Source of the DNA: an uncultured Rhodospirillaceae bacterium
GTDB lineage: Bacteria > Pseudomonadota > Alphaproteobacteria > RF32 > CAG-239
Assembly: GCA_900320035.1 (NCBI GenBank)
Contig: ONQU01000025.1
Coordinates: 1-10,750 of the forward strand
Direction of reading: 5' to 3'
DNA length: 10,750 bases
Part shown: in pieces, positions 1-5,547 of the stretch
Numbering within the stretch: position 1 is the first letter of the stretch
Layout: each line of letters starts with the position of its first letter
Notes under the pieces: generated by a model
What the model saw: the letters and a program-made list of their open reading frames with translations, nothing else
The model's database searches: none
What the model was told of the DNA's origin: nothing
Translations under genes and position numbers: made by a program

Positions 1-8
1 CTCGTTTT

Positions 9-85
9 TGGTGGGCGCTGTAGGACTCGAACCTACGACCAGACCGTTATGAGCGGCCGGCTCTAACCAACTGAGCTAAGCGCCC
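9..85 (-). tRNA. tRNA with CAT anticodon, probably tRNA-Ile2 (AUA-decoding)
   Basis: Read on the minus strand this is a complete 77-nt cloverleaf with encoded CCA. It has a 7-bp acceptor stem, a GCTC/GAGC D stem, an anticodon loop CTCATAA (anticodon at 49-51 on the plus strand) and a GTAGG/CCTAC T stem. CAT could mean Met or Ile2. I favour Ile2 because pairs C4-G69, U12-A23 and C29-G41 and base A73 match known isoleucine identity elements, and because the second CAT tRNA in this window lacks C4-G69 and C29-G41 and looks like elongator Met. If so, C34 would be changed to lysidine by TilS so that the tRNA reads AUA. The identity call is inference; the tRNA itself is certain. Confidence 0.9.
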
Positions 86-96
86 GCTTGAGAGGT

Positions 97-125
97 AACA
101 TAGGCAATATAAACTTAATAGTCAA
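97..125 (-). promoter_or_regulatory. sigma70-type promoter of the tRNA
   Basis: On the minus strand TTGACT (120-125) is followed after 17 bp by TATGTT (97-102). The predicted start lies near 90, about 5 nt before the tRNA 5' end at 85, as expected for a short tRNA leader. Confidence 0.65.
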
Positions 126-190
126 GTAAAAATTTATATTAGTCATTATTTTGATGAATAAATTTTATTCTTGTTAGTGGTTTAAAACAC

Positions 191-223
191 AGAAAGATCT
201 TTTCGCAAGGAAAAAATCTTTCT
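191..223 (-). terminator. hairpin downstream of rpsU, possible terminator
   Basis: An 8-bp arm (AGAAAGAT/ATCTTTCT) continues past one C-A mismatch into a 5-bp TTTTC/GAAAA arm with a GCAAG loop. It lies about 25 nt after the rpsU stop. The following U-tract is poor (TTTT only), so it may be a weak terminator or a 3'-end stabilising hairpin. It also separates rpsU from the tRNA promoter. Confidence 0.4.
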
Positions 224-248
224 GACAATTAAATTATATGACTTGTAA

Positions 249-455
249 TTAGAAGCCTTCGGTGTCTAAGCGTTTACGCATTTGCTTACGTGAACGGCGA
301 ATTGCTTCAGCCTTGCGACGAGCTTTCTTTTCAGAATTCTTCTCATGGCAACGGCGCAGTTTCATTTCACGGAACACACCTTCTCTTTGCAATTTCTTCT
401 TCAAAATTTTCAAAGATTGGTTGACATCATTACCGATAACCGTAACTTGTACCAC
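249..455 (-). CDS. rpsU: 30S ribosomal protein S21
   Basis: A 68-residue, strongly basic protein that matches bacterial S21 from the N-terminal VQVTVIGNDVNQSLKILKKK through the FREMKLRRCHEKNSEKKARRKAEA core to the Arg/Lys-rich tail. S21 sits on the 30S platform next to the anti-Shine-Dalgarno region of 16S rRNA and helps initiation. The start codon is GTG at 455, placed by a strong Shine-Dalgarno AGAGGTGA (462-469) six bases upstream; no ATG fits better. Length is typical. It is monocistronic, divergent from the Sel1-repeat gene, with its own promoter and a hairpin behind it. Confidence 0.95.
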   Translation of the reverse strand: MVQVTVIGNDVNQSLKILKKKLQREGVFREMKLRRCHEKNSEKKARRKAEAIRRSRKQMRKRLDTEGF

Positions 456-501
456 TTAAAATCACCTCTTTTCAGCATTTCTAATTGTTATGACTGGCCT
501 C

Positions 502-530
502 TATGTAACACATGCTTTTTCAGATTGCAA
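502..530 (-). promoter_or_regulatory. probable rpsU promoter
   Basis: On the minus strand TTGCAA (525-530), a 17-bp spacer, then TACATA (502-507). The implied leader is about 40 nt and contains the Shine-Dalgarno of rpsU. The match to consensus is moderate. Confidence 0.5.
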
Positions 531-594
531 GCAAAAAATGACATTTTATGTTTAGTTTTAATTTACCCGTGAATATAAATCTGTAAATTTTATC

Positions 595-623
595 TTGAAA
601 CCTAATATTTTTCGTATTAACAT
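595..623 (+). promoter_or_regulatory. probable promoter of the Sel1-repeat gene
   Basis: TTGAAA (595-600), a 17-bp spacer, TAACAT (618-623). Transcription would begin near 630. An ATG at 624 would then lie upstream of the start site, which supports a start at 648 or 654 for the gene. Confidence 0.45.
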
Positions 624-653
624 ATGGGGGTTATTTTAGATAAGAGAATGGAT

Positions 654-1769
654 ATGCAAAAGTTTTTATCTTATATTGTTTTGAGTTTTTTAATTGTTTC
701 ACCGGTAAAAGCTGAGGAAGTTATGTCTGAAGATATGTTGTTGGGAAACAATGTGAGCACGACTGTTGATACAGATAGTAGTGAAGAAACAAATGATTCA
801 ACAGATTTTTCATTATGGAATTTTATCAAAAAGCCTCTCAGTCTTTTTTCCTCATCGGCTTCAGATGAAATTGTTTCGGAAGATGGAAAACAAGAAACTT
901 TTTTAGAAAAGAGCGAACGGCAGGCTAAAGATGGAAATTTAGAAGACCAAATGAACTTGGGATATATGTATTTATATGGAACCAACGGTGTCGAACAAAA
1001 TTTTGAGAAAGCCTTTACATATTACACCATGGCTGCTGAGCAAAAAGATGCTGTGGCATTGAATAATTTAGGTAGTTTGTATTTTAGCGGCATTGGAACG
1101 GACAAAAATATTCGTAAAGCGTTAGAATTTTTCAACGAAGCAGTGGAGCTAGGAAATGATAACGCCGCGGTTAATTTAGCGTTTATTTATTTGAGTGGCG
1201 GTAAAAAAGATGAGGAGCGTAACACTCGCGCTATTAAGTTATTTAATATGGCGGCGGAAAAAGGAAATAATATTGCTAAATTTATGTTAGGATATGCTTA
1301 CTATAAAGGCTTTATGCTTGAACCAGACTATGCCAAAGCCTACAAGCTTATTAGTGCGGCAGCAGGAGGGGATGCCCTTTTTGATGAGGCGCAGATGGTT
1401 AAGGCGGAGATGTTAATTGAGGGGATTGGCACGGTACAAAATTATAAAAAAGGTATATCATCTTTGCGGGCGGCCGTCAGTCAGGGAAATTTGGAAGCAA
1501 TTGTCATAGCGGCAAATATTTACAGCAAGGGAAAATATGTAAAATCAAATTTGTTGATGTCTCATGCACTGTATAATATTGCAGCTGCACAGAGTGTTCC
1601 GCAAGCGGCGGAGTTTCGTGATGAAATTGCAAAAAAAATGCCGCTTGAACAACTTTCGCAAGCTCAGGCCGAAGCTTTAAAATTTAAGCCTACTCCTTCC
1701 GAGTTGACAAGTTATATACGTCAAACATTTGGCACTAATGTTCGTAACTATATTGACAATAATATGTAA
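654..1769 (+). CDS. secreted Sel1-like repeat (TPR-like) protein
   Basis: From the ATG at 654 this is 371 residues. Residues 1-20 form a signal peptide ending PVKA|EE, so the protein is likely periplasmic or exported. Residues 21-90 are acidic, Ser/Thr-rich and low complexity. About 96-315 hold roughly six Sel1-like repeats of ~36 residues, with the usual A..LG..Y..G.G....KA..Y...AA..G pattern (for example MNLGYMYLYG, LNNLGSLYFSGIG, KFMLGYAYYKG). Residues 316-371 are a helical, repeat-free tail. Sel1 repeats form alpha-solenoids for protein binding; the partner here is unknown. In-frame ATGs occur at 624, 648 and 654. AAGAGA at 642-647 is best spaced for 654, and 624 lies upstream of the predicted transcript. 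The next gene starts 8 bp after the stop, so the two are probably one operon. Confidence 0.85.
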   Translation: MQKFLSYIVLSFLIVSPVKAEEVMSEDMLLGNNVSTTVDTDSSEETNDSTDFSLWNFIKKPLSLFSSSASDEIVSEDGKQETFLEKSERQAKDGNLEDQMNLGYMYLYGTNGVEQNFEKAFTYYTMAAEQKDAVALNNLGSLYFSGIGTDKNIRKALEFFNEAVELGNDNAAVNLAFIYLSGGKKDEERNTRAIKLFNMAAEKGNNIAKFMLGYAYYKGFMLEPDYAKAYKLISAAAGGDALFDEAQMVKAEMLIEGIGTVQNYKKGISSLRAAVSQGNLEAIVIAANIYSKGKYVKSNLLMSHALYNIAAAQSVPQAAEFRDEIAKKMPLEQLSQAQAEALKFKPTPSELTSYIRQTFGTNVRNYIDNNM

Positions 1770-1777
1770 GAAAAAAG

Positions 1778-2740
1778 ATGATTATTAAGAATAAAAAGCG
1801 TTTTTTTAAAAAGTTAATTTCCTGGTCGGGTCTGTTTTTTTTCGGATTAGCGGCGTTTATGATATATCGGCAATTGGCTAAATATACACTTGAAGAAATC
1901 AAAGATGCCATTATTGCCGTGCCTAAAAAAAATGTTTTATATGCTTGTTTGGCTTCTTTTTGCGGATATATGGCACTTTCATCATACGATTTTTTAGCGC
2001 TGAAATATATTAGGCACAAATTAGCAACTTGGAAATGGATTTTTGCCGGATTTATCGGTTTTGCCGTTAGCAATAATGCCGGTCACGCAATTGTTTCCGG
2101 AGGTGCAATTCGTTACCGCCTTTATACCCGTTGGCGTGTGCAAGCTGCAGAAATTGTTAAAATGGTTATGTTTTCGGGCTTTACTTATTTGGTGGCCTGT
2201 TGTTTTTTGGTTGTTATCGGTTTTATCTTGTCTCCGGGGCATCTTTTGGCATCGATATCATCACCACTGGTTAATTGGAGTTTGATGATTTTTTCGGTGG
2301 GTGGTTTGCTTTTCTATTTGTGGGGTTGTGCTTATTATAAAAAGCCAATTATTATTAAAGAAGTTGAATTTAAAGCACCTAGTGTGCCGATGGCGTTGGC
2401 GCAGATGATTATTGGCAGTGCCGATATTTTGATGGCATCACTTGTGTTGTATTTTGTTATGGAAAGCTATGTCGATATTCCTTTTGTTACTTTTATCGGT
2501 GCATTTATCGTGGCACAGGTTTTAGGTGTATATAGCCAAGTACCAGGTGGTTTGGGGGTTTTTGAATTAGTATTTACAAATCTTATGCCGGAAGAAGAAA
2601 ATCAGGCTAATTTGTTTGCCATTTTGGTCTTGTATCGCATTATATATTACTTGTTGCCATTGATTATTTCGGGTATAGCGCTCTTTTCTTATGAAATAAA
2701 TTTGGCGAGATTAAAAAATAATCGAAAATTGTTAAAATAA
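1778..2740 (+). CDS. MprF/YbhN-type integral membrane protein (lysylphosphatidylglycerol synthase TM-region family, UPF0104)
   Basis: A 320-residue polytopic membrane protein with hydrophobic segments near 13-31, 52-72, 87-105, 128-152, 166-185, 205-228, 234-252 and 284-304. Family hallmarks are visible: SNNAGHAIVSGGAIRYRLY at 98-116 and SQVPGGLGVFE at 253-263. The family corresponds to the N-terminal flippase half of MprF, but the C-terminal aminoacyl-transferase domain is absent, so it cannot by itself make lysyl-phosphatidylglycerol. A lipid-transport or flippase-like role in the inner membrane is inferred, substrate unknown. The start at 1778 lies 8 bp after the Sel1 gene stop, with a weak purine-rich ribosome site, which suggests translational coupling. 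No terminator is seen before the downstream tRNA-Met. Confidence 0.85.
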   Translation: MIIKNKKRFFKKLISWSGLFFFGLAAFMIYRQLAKYTLEEIKDAIIAVPKKNVLYACLASFCGYMALSSYDFLALKYIRHKLATWKWIFAGFIGFAVSNNAGHAIVSGGAIRYRLYTRWRVQAAEIVKMVMFSGFTYLVACCFLVVIGFILSPGHLLASISSPLVNWSLMIFSVGGLLFYLWGCAYYKKPIIIKEVEFKAPSVPMALAQMIIGSADILMASLVLYFVMESYVDIPFVTFIGAFIVAQVLGVYSQVPGGLGVFELVFTNLMPEEENQANLFAILVLYRIIYYLLPLIISGIALFSYEINLARLKNNRKLLK

Positions 2741-2743
2741 GAG

Positions 2744-2772
2744 TTGACAAGCAAAAATTTATATAGTACACA
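2744..2772 (+). promoter_or_regulatory. probable promoter of tRNA-Met
   Basis: A perfect TTGACA (2744-2749), 17-bp spacer and TACACA (2767-2772), starting 3 bp after the upstream stop codon. The predicted start near 2779 is a few bases before the tRNA at 2785. The -10 box is weak, but its position is right. Confidence 0.55.
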
Positions 2773-2784
2773 TCTTCTAGTTTT

Positions 2785-2861
2785 GGCGGGGTAGCTCAGT
2801 TGGTTAGAGCAGCGGAATCATAATCCGCGTGTCGTTGGTTCGAATCCGACCCTCGCTACCA
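2785..2861 (+). tRNA. elongator tRNA-Met (CAT)
   Basis: A 77-nt cloverleaf with encoded CCA. The acceptor stem has G-U pairs at 1:72 and 5:68. The D stem is GCTC/GAGC, the anticodon stem GCGGA/TCCGC with loop ATCATAA (CAT at 2819-2821), and the T stem GTTGG/CCGAC. The anticodon stem lacks the three G-C pairs of initiator tRNA, and it lacks C4-G69 and C29-G41 of tRNA-Ile2, so elongator Met is the best call. Its last 19 nt are duplicated 175 bp downstream. Confidence 0.93.
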
Positions 2862-2898
2862 GATAGAAAAAGGCTCCCGAAAGGGAGTTTTTTTGTAT
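2843..2898 (+). repeat. 56-bp direct repeat, copy 1 (tRNA-Met 3' end plus terminator)
   Basis: This segment begins within the tRNA T arm, runs through the CCA end, and ends just after the terminator U-tract. It is repeated without mismatch at 3018-3073. The copies diverge immediately outside on both sides. Confidence 0.9.
2874..2894 (+). terminator. intrinsic terminator of tRNA-Met
   Basis: CTCCC, GAAA tetraloop, GGGAG, then seven T. The complementary strand has CTCCC/GGGAG followed after CC by TTTTT, so it may act in both directions. An identical copy lies at 3049-3069. Confidence 0.88.
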
Positions 2899-3017
2899 CT
2901 GCAGGAGCGAACGGATAAGAACCAACGAGAAGTTGGTTCGACGCCAAGAGAAAGGCGGACTTTAGGACGCCGGTCGGCTGAAAAGCCGATGAACGCGAAG
3001 GAGGAGCAAAGCGAAAC
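2899..3017 (+). other. GC- and purine-rich hairpin segment between the direct repeats
   Basis: These 119 bp are visibly richer in G, C and purines than the flanking sequence. They contain a run of small perfect hairpins on the plus strand: GAACCAAC/GTTGGTTC (2919-2939, loop GAGAA), CGCC/GGCG (2942-2957) and TCGGCT/AGCCGA (2974-2989, GAAA tetraloop). GTTGGTTCGA at 2932-2941 also copies the T-arm sequence of the tRNA (2834-2843). Long open frames cross it on both strands but include tRNA and terminator sequence, so they are not read as genes. It may be a small repeat element or a decayed tRNA-derived insertion. Confidence 0.6.
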
Positions 3018-3073
3018 AATCCGACCCTCGCTACCAGATAGAAAAAGGCTCCCGAAAGGGAGTTTTTTTGTAT
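3018..3073 (+). repeat. 56-bp direct repeat, copy 2
   Basis: An exact copy of 2843-2898, offset by 175 bp. It contains the last 19 nt of tRNA-Met including CCA, but no tRNA body precedes it, so it is not a functional tRNA. The layout resembles the product of site-specific integration at a tRNA 3' end or a local duplication, but no integrase lies between the copies. Confidence 0.9.
3049..3069 (+). terminator. second copy of the tRNA-Met terminator
   Basis: The same CTCCC-GAAA-GGGAG hairpin with seven T, now 175 bp downstream. It would catch read-through from the tRNA and from the operon before it. Confidence 0.8.
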
Positions 3074-3082
3074 TATACACAC

Positions 3083-3112
3083 AAAAATACACCGCAATAG
3101 TGTGGCGGTGTA
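3083..3112 (-). terminator. intrinsic terminator of the cold-shock gene
   Basis: On the minus strand TACACCGC and GCGGTGTA (3105-3112 and 3088-3095) form an 8-bp stem with a 9-nt loop, followed by TTTTT (3087-3083). It lies 39 nt after the stop codon at 3151 and faces the plus-strand terminator at 3049-3069. Confidence 0.8.
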
Positions 3113-3150
3113 TAATGTTTGGTTAAACCTGAATTAGCAGACTTTTATGT

Positions 3151-3354
3151 TTATAAAAGCACAATATTGCCGGCAGCTATGCGACCTCTATCATCATAAG
3201 TTTCGTAACTGACGTGTTGACCTTCGGATAAGCGGCGGATGCCTTTTTCCTCTAACTGGGTGATATGTACAAAAACATCTTTACCACCAGTAGCCGGTTG
3301 AATAAATCCATATCCTTTACGGGTATTAAACCATTTTACAGTTCCAGTTGACAT
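3151..3354 (-). CDS. CspA-family cold-shock protein
   Basis: A 67-residue single cold-shock domain: TGTVKWFN at 3-10, RNP1 KGYGFIQP at 13-20, RNP2 VFVHI at 27-31. These bind single-stranded RNA and DNA and act as RNA chaperones in the cytoplasm. Length is standard. The ATG at 3354 is set by Shine-Dalgarno AAGGAG (3363-3368) eight bases upstream. The gene is alone between a strong promoter and a strong terminator. Whether it is cold-induced or constitutive cannot be told from the protein, but its leader carries two hairpins that could control translation. Confidence 0.96.
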   Translation of the reverse strand: MSTGTVKWFNTRKGYGFIQPATGGKDVFVHITQLEEKGIRRLSEGQHVSYETYDDRGRIAAGNIVLL

Positions 3355-3368
3355 TATACATTCTCCTT

Positions 3369-3409
3369 AATTAGCTCTAATTTTAATAGAAGTAGATTTT
3401 TAAATCTAC
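3369..3409 (-). promoter_or_regulatory. structured leader of the cold-shock mRNA
   Basis: Within the ~60-nt leader two hairpins lie in series on the minus strand: GTAGATTT/AAATCTAC (3392-3409) and AATTAG/CTAATT (3369-3382). The second directly abuts the Shine-Dalgarno at 3363-3368. Such AT-rich, low-stability helices next to a ribosome site could make translation temperature-dependent; this is inference. Confidence 0.5.
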
Positions 3410-3420
3410 CAACAGGTTGT

Positions 3421-3449
3421 AAATTATGTCTTTTAAAGACCTATGTCAA
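3421..3449 (-). promoter_or_regulatory. promoter of the cold-shock gene
   Basis: On the minus strand a perfect TTGACA (3444-3449), a 17-bp spacer and TAATTT (3421-3426), giving a start near 3414. The spacer holds a palindrome GTCTTTTAAAGAC (3428-3440), and a further GTCTT overlaps the upstream edge of the -35 box with an 11-bp period. Confidence 0.7.
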
Positions 3450-3478
3450 GACAAATATCAACTTTTAGTGTAAAAAAA

Positions 3479-3850
3479 TTATTTTTTATATTTAAACTTG
3501 ATTTCCTGTATAGCGTTTTGTAAATAAACGGCATTTTCTTTATTGCACTTTGGCGACTCATTATAACTTTGGAGAATTGCCAGAATGGGCTCTGCTGACG
3601 TATCTTCATTTAAGGCGATTTGCTGTAAGTAAAAAATCGCCGCTCGAGATACTTCTGCTTTCGAACTAAAGATTTGTTTAGCAATTTCCACATACGGCTG
3701 CGAATATGGGGGTTCGGTTTCGCACTTATTTATCAGATAATTTTTCTGGATTTTTCGTGCTTTAGCCGGCGCTATATTAGTGGCGATATGCTTTCTATGT
3801 CCGAGAAACAAAAAATTCAGTATATTTTTGATAAAAGACCGCTTATTCAT
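3479..3850 (-). CDS. small basic protein of unknown function
   Basis: I do not recognise this 123-residue protein. The N-terminus is basic with a short hydrophobic patch (NILNFLFLG), and the rest is helical with alternating charge, ending IKFKYKK. There is no clear signal peptide, metal motif or known domain. ATG codons at 3853 and 3850 are adjacent; AAGGAT (3857-3862) is better spaced for 3850. It begins 17 bp after the stop of the SIMPL-domain gene and shares its strand, so it is probably its operon partner. No terminator is evident before the cold-shock promoter. Confidence 0.6.
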   Translation of the reverse strand: MNKRSFIKNILNFLFLGHRKHIATNIAPAKARKIQKNYLINKCETEPPYSQPYVEIAKQIFSSKAEVSRAAIFYLQQIALNEDTSAEPILAILQSYNESPKCNKENAVYLQNAIQEIKFKYKK

Positions 3851-3867
3851 CATTATATCCTTAACGG

Positions 3868-4578
3868 CTAGTCTTCTAAGAAGTAGTCAACCGTGGAGAC
3901 AACGCGTACTTTTTTGTTGATTTGTGCCGGTTCATAGGCATTCGGATCATCGCGCGGCAAAATAGAGAAAACACCTTGATTGGCATTGCGAATTTTACCA
4001 ACTTTACTGTTGCTGTTCTTGGCAAATTCGTTGGCTGCTTGACGAGCATTTTCAGTAGCGGCTTTCAGCATTTGCGGCTTAACATCGTTGAGTTTGGTAA
4101 AAAAGTAGTTAGCCGTTTGGCTTTCTAAAACAATATTTTGAGCAATGAGCTCATTGGTTGCTGAAAGGGTTGCAGCCACGGTATCAACATTGTCCGTGCG
4201 AACCGTGATTGGTTGGCCCAAGATAAAGCGCGAAGTGCTGGCTGCAGTATTGTCACGATATGGATTAGCCATAAGATCATTAGTTTCAACCGGACCGGTG
4301 GTAATTTCTTCAGTCGCAAAACCATGTTTTTGTAAAAAAGCAACGGTTTGTTTGAGCTGTGTTTCTAAGGTATGTTGTACTTCCTGTAAATCATTGCCAT
4401 TGACCACAATTTTTAAGTTCCAAATCGCCAAATCGGCCTTAACATCTTGTTCAGCTAAGCCTTTGACAATAACCGAGCGATTTTCGAGATGGGTTTGACG
4501 ATAGTAATAACCCGGTAAAAAACCGGCGCAAGTAACACCAAGAGCTAAAATAAGAGCTGGTAAAATTCTAATTTCCAT
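3868..4578 (-). CDS. membrane-anchored SIMPL-domain (DUF541) protein
   Basis: A 236-residue protein from the ATG at 4578. Residues 4-26 form an N-terminal membrane anchor or uncleaved signal (ILPALILALGVTCAGFLPG), so the rest is probably periplasmic. The SIMPL domain spans about 35-230: SVIVKGLAEQDVKADLAIWNLKI at the start, the conserved IxTGPVETND region, and the C-terminal INKKVRVVSTVDYFL strand. Family members include oxidative-stress-related E. coli YggE; biochemical function is unsettled. The reading frame extends upstream to a TTG at 4647, but AAAGGAAC (4583-4590) selects 4581 or 4578, with 4578 better spaced, and the predicted promoter overlaps the longer version. It is divergent from the small gene at 4675. 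Confidence 0.85.
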   Translation of the reverse strand: MEIRILPALILALGVTCAGFLPGYYYRQTHLENRSVIVKGLAEQDVKADLAIWNLKIVVNGNDLQEVQHTLETQLKQTVAFLQKHGFATEEITTGPVETNDLMANPYRDNTAASTSRFILGQPITVRTDNVDTVAATLSATNELIAQNIVLESQTANYFFTKLNDVKPQMLKAATENARQAANEFAKNSNSKVGKIRNANQGVFSILPRDDPNAYEPAQINKKVRVVSTVDYFLED

Positions 4579-4618
4579 CATTGTTCCTTTCATAAAAACA
4601 AAGTTTACTTTGACAATA

Positions 4619-4647
4619 AGCATATTTGTTGTTAAGACTCTTTTCAA
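4619..4647 (-). promoter_or_regulatory. probable promoter of the SIMPL operon
   Basis: On the minus strand TTGAAA (4642-4647), 17 bp, TATGCT (4619-4624). A plus-strand candidate, TTGACA (4610-4615) with TAAGAC (4633-4638) 17 bp later, overlaps it and could serve the divergent gene, so the two may compete. Confidence 0.5.
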
Positions 4648-4674
4648 GAGAAAAAATTAAATTCGGTGAAAAAA

Positions 4675-5022
4675 ATGGAAGATGTTCAAGGCGAGTTAGA
4701 GGTTTTTGCGGGGATTTTACTGCAACAGTATATTCGTATGTTTGTGGCAGCGGTGTGTATTCGTGCGGAAGATTCCACTAAAGTCGCAAAATTTAAGATA
4801 GCACCGGAAGTATATGCTAAATTGCGTGAAGAACCTTTGCAGACATCTCTTTTGGGATTGAATTTAGACTATGATGCCTCTGTACAAATTTTAACAGTGA
4901 CACCTGATGCTGAATTTTTAGAAGAATTTACCAATAACATTATGCGTGATGTGGCTCTGCAATATGCCGATACTTATAAAAATCGCTATGCAAAATTTAT
5001 TTCATTTATGGATAATGCTTAA
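4675..5022 (+). CDS. small acidic protein of unknown function
   Basis: I do not recognise this 115-residue protein. It begins with an amphipathic helix (GELEVFAGILLQQYIRMFVAAVCIRA), followed by a mixed region containing FKIAPEVYAKL and LTVTPDAEFLEEF, and a C-terminal helix. No signal peptide or catalytic motif is apparent. Upstream in frame is GTG at 4666; I prefer ATG at 4675 because GGTGA (4665-4669) is a well-spaced ribosome site for it, while 4666 has none nearby. It has its own terminator and a candidate promoter shared head-to-head with the SIMPL operon. Confidence 0.65.
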   Translation: MEDVQGELEVFAGILLQQYIRMFVAAVCIRAEDSTKVAKFKIAPEVYAKLREEPLQTSLLGLNLDYDASVQILTVTPDAEFLEEFTNNIMRDVALQYADTYKNRYAKFISFMDNA

Positions 5023-5056
5023 AAATTTTTTTAGTGTAGAATCTTGTGTATAAAAC

Positions 5057-5090
5057 AGCGGATAAGTTAAGAATCCGCTTGAAATTTTTT
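5057..5090 (+). terminator. intrinsic terminator after the small orphan gene
   Basis: AGCGGAT (5057-5063) pairs with ATCCGCT (5073-5079) around a 9-nt loop, followed by a T-rich run ending in six T (5085-5090). It lies 35 nt past the stop and insulates apaG from the gene upstream. Confidence 0.7.
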
Positions 5091-5136
5091 AAAGGTTAAT
5101 GAATCCTTAACGTGTTAAACGGAAGGATTTTATTAC

Positions 5137-5547
5137 ATGTGGCAAGATAATTCAGATGTCGTAACAGCACAGACCGGCGATATTTTTGTTTCGGCCTTTC
5201 AAGAGCCTTTGGAGGCGGACGGAGAGCATCGTCAATTGTGGGGATATTGCTTACGAATCGAAAATAATTCGGATGAAAGAATACGATTACTAAAAAAAGA
5301 TTTTTGCATTACCGATAGCAACGGACACAATTATTTTGCTAACGAATATGGTTTTCACGGCGAATTACCGGATTTAGAGCCGGGTGAATATTTTGAGTTT
5401 GAAGACACCATTTTCCTGCAGGCGCAAGCGGCGGTGCTTTATGGTGCTTGTGTGGCGCAAACATCTGATGGCAGAGAGCTAAAAATAAAGCTGCCGGTTA
5501 TGCAACTGACAGCTTTAGATGAAGTTTCTAAGTATAATTACCACTAA
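5137..5547 (+). CDS. apaG: ApaG-domain protein
   Basis: A 136-residue protein with a single ApaG (DUF525) beta-sandwich covering about 12-125. Recognisable are WGYCLRIENNS at 35-45, IRLLKKDFCITDSNG at 49-63 (family LLSRHWxITDxxG), HGELPDLEPGEYFEF at 74-88, and the final KIKLPVMQL strand. ApaG is a small soluble protein once linked to Co2+/Mg2+ efflux; its biochemical role is still unclear. The usual GxGxxG loop is changed to EYGFHG, losing the first Gly, and the generic SG after the PGE strand is also lost, so this is a divergent member. GGAAGGA at 5121-5127 supports ATG 5137. Its stop overlaps that of the convergent lipoprotein gene. Confidence 0.85.
   Translation: MWQDNSDVVTAQTGDIFVSAFQEPLEADGEHRQLWGYCLRIENNSDERIRLLKKDFCITDSNGHNYFANEYGFHGELPDLEPGEYFEFEDTIFLQAQAAVLYGACVAQTSDGRELKIKLPVMQLTALDEVSKYNYH

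Noticed and set aside
624..653. Upstream ATG at 624 as start of the Sel1-repeat gene
   Set aside because: It adds a charged stretch before a normal signal peptide, has no ribosome site, and lies before the predicted transcription start.
2843..3073. Functional attL/attR of a genomic island
   Set aside because: Only 119 bp separate the repeats and no integrase or cargo lies there or nearby, so an intact island is excluded; a scar or mini-element remains possible.
2804..3097. A 97-codon minus-strand frame across tRNA-Met and the repeats, containing KKLPFGSLFLSGSEGRI twice
   Set aside because: It is the translation of tRNA, terminator and their duplicate; the peptide repeat is only the 56-bp DNA repeat, and the other frames here (2856-3092 minus, 2893-3126 plus) have the same origin.
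4145..4498. A 117-codon plus-strand frame inside the SIMPL gene
   Set aside because: It is fully antisense to a protein with recognised domain features and lacks a ribosome site; the same holds for 6307-6660 opposite the RQPRVY protein.
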